In this document: piece by piece, positions 20,153-26,700 of the stretch
Layout: each line of letters opens with the position of its first letter
Position numbering within the stretch: position 1 is the first letter of the stretch
DNA from: a virus
IMG/VR virus record: IMGVR_UViG_3300042376_001191
Location: 1-28,835 of that record
DNA: 28,835 nt
Direction: 5' to 3' (one strand)
Notes under the pieces: generated by a model
What the model was told of the DNA's origin: nothing
The model's input: the letters and a program-made list of their open reading frames with translations, nothing else
Databases searched by the model: none
Position numbers and translations under genes: made by a program

Positions 20153-20195
20153 CAACGCCAGCGGGCGGCGTGAAGCCCGCAGAGGAGATGAGACT
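20153..20195 (+). promoter_or_regulatory. hairpin-RBS element, cassette B
   Basis: GCGGGC-GGCGTGAA-GCCCGC followed by AGAGGAGATGAGACT and the ATG at 20196. It is the second copy of the element at 19305-19345; the stem is kept and the loop differs. Confidence 0.65.
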
Positions 20196-20378
20196 ATGAT
20201 CCGACTTGAGTTTTTCCGCTACTACGCCCCGCAAAAAGGCTGGGTGGACACAGGCAAAAGCTACGACAACATCGCCGCTGCAAAATACGCAGCCAATATG
20301 GGACGCACTAACTTCCGAATTGTTCAAGACGGCAAGGTGATCTGGTATCAGGACGAACCCAAAGAGGCCACCCAATGA
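20196..20378 (+). CDS. cassette B second gene, small beta protein
   Basis: A 60-aa protein: MIRLEFFRYYAPQKGWVDTG, a helix (YDNIAAAKYAANMG), then strands FRIVQDGKVIWYQDE. A strand-helix-strand small domain of unknown role. It occupies the same slot as the acidic gene of cassette A; the last residues (EATQ/EATR) and the ATGA junction are shared. Confidence 0.7.
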   Translation: MIRLEFFRYYAPQKGWVDTGKSYDNIAAAKYAANMGRTNFRIVQDGKVIWYQDEPKEATQ

Positions 20379-20641
20379 CCACCCCCAAAAACCCCGCCGC
20401 CGTCGAAATCGGGAGGCGTGGCGGGGTTGTCAAAAACCCTCGCAAGGGATTCGGCTCGATGTCGCCAGAACGCCGAGCTGAAGCAATGGCAAAGTCGCTT
20501 GCTACGCGGCGGGCAAATATAAGCCAGAACAAGAAACCTAGCCGAAAAGGCCCGCCGCTGCGTTACCCGCGCTGCCCCTGCGGGCTTATGACAGCCGCGC
20601 GGGCGTTGCAGCGGAACCATAAGTGCCAGCCCGCCGCTTAA
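20375..20641 (+). CDS. cassette B third gene, PKNPAAV protein with zinc-finger tail
   Basis: An 88-aa paralog of the cassette A third gene (opens MTTPKNPAAVEIGRRGG; middle SPERRAEAMAKSLATRRA). It has an added C-terminal tail CPCGLMTAARALQRNHKC, a C-x-C...H-x-C zinc-finger-like motif. The basic body plus zinc knuckle points to nucleic-acid binding. Its 3' end overlaps the leftward HExxH gene by 56 bp. Confidence 0.75.
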   Translation: MTTPKNPAAVEIGRRGGVVKNPRKGFGSMSPERRAEAMAKSLATRRANISQNKKPSRKGPPLRYPRCPCGLMTAARALQRNHKCQPAA

Positions 20642-20927
20642 GCGCCACCAGCGCCGCCGCCACGTCACAGATCCATGCCTCATGCGTGGCATCGGTGAGC
20701 CCGGTGCGGACATGTAGCAGCTCGTGGCAGATGATGAGGTCGGGGTCTTTGTGCAGGCCGCGGCGGATCTTAACTGTCCACTGCGTCGCCCGGCAGTCGT
20801 CGAAGTCGGCGCGCGCGTCATCGCCTGGAATTTCGGACGCCGGGACGATCAGGAGGCGCGGGCGCTCGGTGATGCCGAGAATTGCGGCCCACTCGCCGGC
20901 TAACAGGTGCCAGGCTTCGCGGGTCAT
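20586..20927 (-). CDS. HExxH metallopeptidase-like protein
   Basis: A 113-aa protein with LIICHELLHVRTG around residue 66; HELLH is a zincin HExxH site. A third ligand could be the later His or Glu in TDATHEAWICDVAAAL (glu-zincin pattern). It resembles small phage IrrE/SprT-like peptidase domains. Substrate is unknown. The ATG at 20927 makes an ATGA junction with the phosphoesterase gene. Confidence 0.75.
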   Translation of the reverse strand: MTREAWHLLAGEWAAILGITERPRLLIVPASEIPGDDARADFDDCRATQWTVKIRRGLHKDPDLIICHELLHVRTGLTDATHEAWICDVAAALVALKRRAGTYGSAATPARLS

Positions 20928-21790
20928 GCCGCAATTGCCTCCAGCCGGAAGTCAGGCGAGTTTTGCCCGTGCCGCGATCCTGGCGTTACGCGCAGCCACC
21001 AGCCGCCCTTTGGCCGTGCCGCGCGCCCGCGCTCCACGTGCCATCCGCCGTCGCCGTCCTCGTCTTTGTAGCAGGAGCCGCGCAGCATGAGCTGGTGGCG
21101 CCGCTCACAGGTGCCCTTGGCGGATACGCCGACGATGATATTCTCGTCCATGTTGCGCCGGTGGATGTGCCCGGCATAGTAGACATCAGCCGAGTACATC
21201 CCGCGCGTCCGGTTCCAGTCGATAAAGCCGCGCGTGACTTCGCCGCCCCCGCCACTGCCGTGGTGGAAATGGAGTAGAATCGTGCGGATTGTGTTTCCGT
21301 ACTGGCAATTGATGCGGACGAATCCGGTGTAGCCGAGCTTCTGGACCGGGCTCCCAGCTTGCCGTAGGCGGTCTACAAGGCGCTCTACCAAGTCAGTCTG
21401 GTGGTGGTTTTGGATGCTGGTTTCGTGGTTGCCGTAGCCGATGGCGGCGATGGTCGCGGCATACGGCAAATATAGGCCAGCGTGGAAGCGTACCAGCTCG
21501 TCCAGGTAGTTCGCCCCGCGCAACTCCTCGCGCAACTGGCTCGGGTCCGCGCGCTTGTCCCAACGGCCCTGCATGGCACAGAAGGTGTCGCCAAACTTCA
21601 GAACTGGTGCGCCGCGCTCGACGGCTTCCGCCATGTGCCGGCGGATGAGGTCGAGGTCGGAGTGCTGGTTGTCGGCGTGCTCGTCGGATTGCAGGAGCAC
21701 CCAGCGCTCATCATTGACCGAGGCGAACTTTTCCAGGCGGAGGGTTGCCACCATGTCGGAATCGCGCGTGATCGACCATTTCTGAGTCAT
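20924..21790 (-). CDS. calcineurin-like metallophosphoesterase
   Basis: A 288-aa protein with the metal-binding motifs of the family in order: SDEHADNQ (residues 35-42), KFGDTF, YGNHE, LLHFHHGSG and YAGHIHRR. Position within a late gene block next to lysis-like genes is frequent in phages; the substrate may be a nucleotide or nucleic acid end. The ATG at 21790 gives an ATGA overlap; an upstream extension would run over the previous gene and is rejected. Confidence 0.88.
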   Translation of the reverse strand: MTQKWSITRDSDMVATLRLEKFASVNDERWVLLQSDEHADNQHSDLDLIRRHMAEAVERGAPVLKFGDTFCAMQGRWDKRADPSQLREELRGANYLDELVRFHAGLYLPYAATIAAIGYGNHETSIQNHHQTDLVERLVDRLRQAGSPVQKLGYTGFVRINCQYGNTIRTILLHFHHGSGGGGEVTRGFIDWNRTRGMYSADVYYAGHIHRRNMDENIIVGVSAKGTCERRHQLMLRGSCYKDEDGDGGWHVERGRAARPKGGWWLRVTPGSRHGQNSPDFRLEAIAA

Positions 21791-22098
21791 TTGCCCCCGT
21801 GATTCGCCAGCCAGGTGAAGATCGACGCCACTAGCGCGGCTGGTATCGACGCGATAAGCGCGACAAACTTCCACGCCCCGCGCTGTTCGGCCCGGTCGTT
21901 TTCGAGCGATGAGAGGCGGTCTTCGGACTTGCCGAGCCGCCCGTTAACCCGCGCCAGGTGGTCTAAAATGTGCTTGATGTCCGAGGTCTGGACAGCTTGG
22001 GACGTGGTGAGAGCACTCACGTCCTCGCGCATATTATCGAGGGTCCCCGCAATACGTTCGAGTTGTTCCAATTCATTCTCCGGCATTGGAGTTTTCAC
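21787..22098 (-). CDS. XhlA-like coiled-coil membrane protein
   Basis: A 103-aa protein. Residues 8-70 form a coiled coil (LEQLERIAGTLDNMREDVSA ... LGKSEDRLSSLEND), followed by one membrane segment (AWKFVALIASIPAALVASIF) and a short tail NHGGK. This is the layout of XhlA/haemolysin-type phage lysis accessory proteins. A GTG at 22098 makes a GTGA overlap with the upstream gene. Confidence 0.75.
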   Translation of the reverse strand: MKTPMPENELEQLERIAGTLDNMREDVSALTTSQAVQTSDIKHILDHLARVNGRLGKSEDRLSSLENDRAEQRGAWKFVALIASIPAALVASIFTWLANHGGK

Positions 22099-22292
22099 TT
22101 CTCGGGCGGTGGTGCCTCGGGCTTGATCGGTGACTGTTTGAGGTACCCAGCAACGGCCACAGCGGCCCCAATGGCGGCCTTGGCGGCAAGTTGCTTGGGG
22201 TGAGTGGTGCCGTCGAACATGAGCGCGTCAGATGCTGCCGTAGCGGCCCCACCGAGCGCGGCGGCGAGAATGGCTTTCCATGCGGTACGCAT
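22095..22292 (-). CDS. small two-helix membrane protein, holin candidate
   Basis: A 65-aa protein with two hydrophobic helices (WKAILAAALGGAATAASDAL and LAAKAAIGAAVAVAGYL) joined by a polar turn, and a charged Pro-rich C-terminus. Size, shape and the XhlA-like neighbour suit a class II holin. No endolysin gene is recognised nearby, so the role stays inferred. Confidence 0.6.
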   Translation of the reverse strand: MRTAWKAILAAALGGAATAASDALMFDGTTHPKQLAAKAAIGAAVAVAGYLKQSPIKPEAPPPEK

Positions 22293-22295
22293 CGC

Positions 22296-22661
22296 TTATG
22301 CCTTCTCGATCAGTTTTTCGATAGCCTTTGCGGCGCCGGGGATGTTCAGGATTGCCGATCGCCAATCGGTCGCCAGATCGGCCGCGATGCGCTTAAACTC
22401 CTCGACACTGCCGCCGCCGAACATCTGCGCCAGCATGGCCAGGTTGTGCCAATCACCACCGGCGAAAGCGACGAGGTTGTATTTCTCGCCCGGTTCCAGC
22501 GCCAGTTCTTCGACGGGCACGTAGTCCGCCGCTTCCGAGGCCGCCATTCCGTTTGCGTGCAACTTGCCCACCGGGAAGCCGAGCGCGCGGAGTTTGGCGA
22601 CGAACTTCTCAGCGGCTTCGACGGTCATGTTGTGCGCACTGTTGGTTGCCTTGTAGGTCAT
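22296..22661 (-). CDS. hypothetical protein
   Basis: A 121-aa protein of unknown function; opens MTYKATNSAHNMTVEAAEKF, then a helix-rich body with WHNLAMLAQMFGGGSVEEF. No catalytic pattern of a lysin is visible. ATGA overlap with the upstream gene. Confidence 0.7.
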   Translation of the reverse strand: MTYKATNSAHNMTVEAAEKFVAKLRALGFPVGKLHANGMAASEAADYVPVEELALEPGEKYNLVAFAGGDWHNLAMLAQMFGGGSVEEFKRIAADLATDWRSAILNIPGAAKAIEKLIEKA

Positions 22662-22819
22662 AGTTTTTGCTCCGGTTTCTTGATGTCCAGCGGCCCGTAT
22701 TCGCGGGCGAGTTCTTTTATTTCCTGTTTTGCGGGTTGGTCCAGCGGGAGGAAGTACGGCCCGCCGATCTTGTCGCCGTTGTCGGTGGTGGCCACTACGG
22801 CAGCGGTGCGGAGTTTCAC
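22658..22819 (-). CDS. 53-aa hypothetical protein
   Basis: Starts VKLRTAAVVATTDNGDKIGG and continues YFLPLDQPAKQEIKELA; a strand pair then a helix. The GTG at 22819 forms GTGA with the upstream stop and the end forms ATGA. Function is unknown. Confidence 0.6.
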   Translation of the reverse strand: MKLRTAAVVATTDNGDKIGGPYFLPLDQPAKQEIKELAREYGPLDIKKPEQKL

Positions 22820-23175
22820 TCCTCCACCGCCCGGTACACCTTGACGGTCACCGCCTTGTAGTCCACGCCGTCGAATTGGACGAGCGCAATCAGCCGGCCC
22901 CAAGCGTCACGAATGAGATCGGCGAATTTCTGCACGCCATCGACTGTCACGCGCACGGCGTCGCCTTCGCGGATATGAACGAGGACCTGCGTCACCTTGC
23001 CCACCGGCCACGGGAAGTCCGGCGCCTGCGCGCGGAGCCGGTCGAAGTCGATGCAGGACACCTGGACGAGATCGACGTTCGGCGTGGGGTTGCGGTCGTC
23101 CTTGCCGCAGATCGACTCGCCCCGCAGCGCCACGACAGCCAGCAGAATAGCCGGGATCAGCTTTGCGGAGATCAC
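22816..23175 (-). CDS. exported hypothetical protein
   Basis: A 119-aa protein. Residues 1-18 (VISAKLIPAILLAVVAL) are a likely signal or anchor. The body has two Cys (SICGKDD, SCIDFD) that could pair, and beta strands (VLVHIREGDAVRVTVDG, AVTVKVYRA). The GTG at 23175 gives a GTGA overlap. Position before lysis-like genes could fit a spanin or periplasmic helper; no lipobox is seen. Confidence 0.6.
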   Translation of the reverse strand: MISAKLIPAILLAVVALRGESICGKDDRNPTPNVDLVQVSCIDFDRLRAQAPDFPWPVGKVTQVLVHIREGDAVRVTVDGVQKFADLIRDAWGRLIALVQFDGVDYKAVTVKVYRAVEE

Positions 23176-23432
23176 TTTTTCGACTCCGGTTTCGGCGGTT
23201 CCGGCAGCGTCAGAAACGTGCCGTCCTGTTGCAACCGGCAGCGATCCTTGGGGATGCTGCGGTCGGCGCAAGCCTCGGTGAGGATGACGTCGATTTGCTT
23301 GTTGAGTTCGGCGACTTTGGCGGAAAGCTCCGACAGCGCCATACGTTCGGCGGTCTTCAGGGGGGCGGGGGGTTTCGGCGCTTCGGCCGCCCCGGCCATG
23401 CCCATGGCCAGGAGTGCGAGTAGGGTACGCAT
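23172..23432 (-). CDS. exported coiled-coil protein
   Basis: An 86-aa protein with an N-terminal signal (MRTLLALLAMGMAGAAEAPK), a helix (TAERMALSELSAKVAELNKQ) and two Cys (EACADRSIPKDRC), ending with Pro/Lys-rich sequence. Size and build suit a spanin-like or periplasmic protein. The ATG at 23432 has no ribosome-binding site; TATTCT lies 6 nt before it, a possible but weak leaderless promoter. Confidence 0.6.
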   Translation of the reverse strand: MRTLLALLAMGMAGAAEAPKPPAPLKTAERMALSELSAKVAELNKQIDVILTEACADRSIPKDRCRLQQDGTFLTLPEPPKPESKK

Positions 23433-23578
23433 AAATTGAGAATACCAAGGAGTCTGGCGGCGCATAACGCCGCCGTTACTGTTTCCGCGCGTGGCGGATC
23501 AGATAGCAGGGTGTTTTCGCACACCCCGCGAAGCACCCGCGCGGGAGAGGGCACGCGGGGAGGGCGTAGAATTAAAGC
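23433..23578. promoter_or_regulatory. divergent gap with two hairpins and a weak rightward promoter
   Basis: The gap separates the leftward gene starting at 23432 from the rightward microgene at 23579. It contains GGCGGCG-CATAA-CGCCGCC (23456-23474) and GGGTGT-TTTCGC-ACACCC (23509-23526). TAGAAT at 23567-23572 lies 6 nt before the ATG, and the following TAAAG matches cassette A, but no good -35 box is present. Confidence 0.4.
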
Positions 23579-23716
23579 ATGACCGTCAAGGAACTCATCG
23601 AAAGATTACAGGCGATGCCGCCCGATGCCCCGGTGTTTGTCGCGCAAGGTGAATACCCTGACGAGGAAGCTGTTGAAATAGTGTTACTCGGCGGTGAGAC
23701 AGTGGCGATCTATTAG
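23579..23716 (+). CDS. 45-aa conserved-type phage microprotein
   Basis: Starts MTVKELIERLQAMPPDAPVF and continues VAQGEYPDEEAVEIVLLGGE. The opening 'M-T-V-K-E-L-I-x-x-L-Q-x-[ML]-P-x-D-A-x-V' is a pattern seen in many small phage proteins of unknown function, which makes a chance frame unlikely. It runs opposite to its neighbours; its stop overlaps the stop of the giant fibre gene by 4 bp (convergent). Confidence 0.7.
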   Translation: MTVKELIERLQAMPPDAPVFVAQGEYPDEEAVEIVLLGGETVAIY

Positions 23717-26700
23717 CAGGTGCCGCCGGTCAGGATGCCGCCGCTGAAGATCAGCGTGCAGGTGCCGGTACCGGCGGAGTCGCGCACGGTCTTTGTCGAC
23801 GTGATGCCCGCGGAACCGGACGGGGTGGTGATGGTCCCGGAGATGTTGACGTTCGTGGTAGCAACGGTGGACCAGCGGAAGGATGTATTCCCAAGCGCGT
23901 AAAAGTTGTTGGTCGTTGGGACGAGCGTGCCGGATAGCGATGTGCCGGAACTCAATGCGATATCCCCGTCAATATCGACATGAAAGGTCGAGACCTTGCC
24001 CCACCGGTACGTGTTGGACCCGCTTACGTATGCGCCAGTCGTAGTGGGGAGCACGTCGCCAGTGATGCTGCCTCCCAGGGTCACAGTGCCAGACGCATTC
24101 AGATCGATGGCGTAGATCGTGCTGGGGCGAAAGCTGGGATGGCCGAAGGTGTAGGCGTTATTTGAATCTGGAACGAGATTACCGCCGGCTGATATATCCC
24201 AGCGGACGACGTTGTTAGTCTTGAAATACACGGGGAAGTTGTCGGAAGTCCCAAGTATCGCGGCCGTTCCGAATGAATTTCCGGATTGAACGTAGCAGGT
24301 TGGGCACGCGGCCGCAGCTTGCCATGAACCAGCGCCGCCCGTGGATGTCGCGGTCCAGACATAGCCTACGGTCGTGGTATCGGTAAGGATGAAGCCAGAG
24401 GCAGAGAAGTAGCCAGCCCCATACGAATAGCCAGAGTCGCCGATTGAGCCAGTTCCGCCGAATAGCGGCTTCATTGTGCCCGCCATCGTCCCGCTGTTGA
24501 AGCTGAACGTAGCCGAGCCAGTGGCGGCGATGCTTCCGAGGATCGTCACCGCTTGATTCTTGATCGTGATAGCGTCCTGATACGTTCCCGAGCCAGTTGC
24601 TGTTTGGATGGCAAATTTCTCATCTGTGAATGCTGCCGACTCGTACCCAGAGCACACCCGCGCGGCTCCATAGATAGTGCTGGTGACGGTATCGGTAGAG
24701 GCAAGCACAAGGCACGCCGGATCATAAAACCCGCTGTTGTTGGTCTGCGATAAGGTGAGCTGGTTCTGGACGCTAGCGATAGCCACCGTTTGCGGATTGA
24801 CGAAGGTCTGATTGATGTTGAGCCCGGCGAGCGTATGATCTCCGTCCTGCACTGTGAGCACGCGCGTCGTTCCGGTAGTCAGCCCGTCCACCTCAAACCG
24901 CACGATCTTGCTGGCGTCACTGGAGCCCTTTGCGATGCCGGTAGTATCGACGACAGGCAGCGATGAGCCGCCGCTGGCGGCCTGCCAGGAGCCGGCCCCG
25001 CCCGTACTCGTGGCCGTCCAGACGTGCCCAACCGTGGCCGCCCCCGTGTTGATCGTAAGCCCAACGGTGGAAAGTGTTCCGCTATAGTCACCATCGACAC
25101 TGTAGACATTCGACCAGCGCTTTGAGGAGTCGCCAAATTGCGCTCCGCCGTTTACTTTAGGCTCAATAATCGATGTGGCGGTTATGGAACCGACGAACAA
25201 CTCGTTCCACTCATTGCCAGTTGCGCCTATATCGCGCGTGCCAGATGGGACCACGTTTCCGGCTATTGTCACTTGTCCGCTGGAATTGATTTGCAGGTAG
25301 GAGACGTTGTTGGTTTCGAGGGATAGCGTTTGCGCGTCATTCGTGCCAATCGTCAGCATCGCTCCGGTGGTGTTTCCACCGTTGACGATACAAGTCGAAC
25401 ACGGCGCGGGGGCGGCCCATGAAGCATTTCCGCTTGCGTCTGAAGTCAGGATGTAGTTATTTGTTGCCCCCGTGCGAATGGTAATGGTGTTGGTGTCTAA
25501 AATACTTCCAAACACGTACGACCAGCGGTTTGACAGGTTCCCAATGGTTGGAAGTGTTCCGTCGTCCACAGCGTCACCGCCCGCAATGGTGCGGCCAGCT
25601 GGCAGCCAGTTGGCGTATACAAACGTGTCATTCGAAGGCAACGACGATAGCGCCCGATAGCCGCGAATCCAACGAGAGCCAGAGTTATCAAGGATGTTAA
25701 TGGACGATGTGCCAGTGGTGGCGTTGGCCGATAGATACCAAAAGCCAGTAGCGCCGCCTGTGTCGGCAAGTTGCAGCTTTCGCGTCTGCATGTAATCGCC
25801 GGTACCGCCAGCCAGCGCCGTGTCCACGATTTTGCTATACACCCCACGCACGCGAAGAGGCGTTGTTAGGTCGCCAATGTTGTAGGTGTCCGTAGCCATC
25901 GGCACATACATGCCCGCCGCCGTCCACTGCCACCGCGCCGCGGAGTCGGTGTAGATCGTGACAGGATGCAACGAGAACGCCCCCAGCCCAACGCCGCTGG
26001 ATAGACCGGCCCCTAAGCGCCCCGTGATGGTGCCGGAAAGGGAGTACAAGGAACCGTAGGAAATGAAATTTTTGTCTTTATCGAACGACGCGGCAATCGT
26101 CTGCCCGCTGTTGTTTTTAGATATCAACACATCGAAGCGCGGATAACGGTTGGCCGCGGTCGAATCCTCCCAGAGCACCTGCCAGCCGCCGGCAATAATG
26201 CCGGTTCCAGCGTCATCCTCCAGTGTCACGGCTTGCTGCACGCCGAAGCCGGTTGCGGTGGTGCCGGTCGAATGGCGCTCAATTGATCCCACCGACGCGG
26301 TGTTATTGGTGCCAGAATCTTTGAGGTACGTGCTGGACTGCACCCCGTCGCGGATCGTGCCCGACGTGCTAACACGCGTGGACGGAGCGCCTACTACCGC
26401 CGCCATGGTGGCCGTTGTGCCGCTTCCCCCGTTGAATCCCGTCGTGCAGGCCGTGCCGAGATCAACGCCCACGAACGTGATGTTCGTTCCCGCCGCCGCG
26501 TCTACAGCCGTGCCGCTGGTCGCGCAGGTAATCTCTCCCCCGTTGATCGCCACGCGGTCAGTGGATGCCCCGCTGATGGAGACGGCGGTGGAATAGTTGC
26601 GAATTTTGTTGCTGGTGACATTGGCGCCAATGGCGTTTGCCAGCTTGACTCCCTGTGTGCCCGCTTCGCCCGCGCCGTAAAACTCGTTATCACTGATTTG

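Noticed and set aside
21787-23432. Endolysin among the lysis-like genes
   Set aside because: None of these products shows a lysozyme, amidase or peptidase catalytic pattern. Only membrane and exported features can be supported.
22816-23448. Long 210-codon leftward frame reading into the exported-protein gene
   Set aside because: Its first 90 residues lie over the gene at 23172-23432 and look like frame-shifted low-complexity sequence. The GTG at 23175 with a GTGA overlap is the better start.
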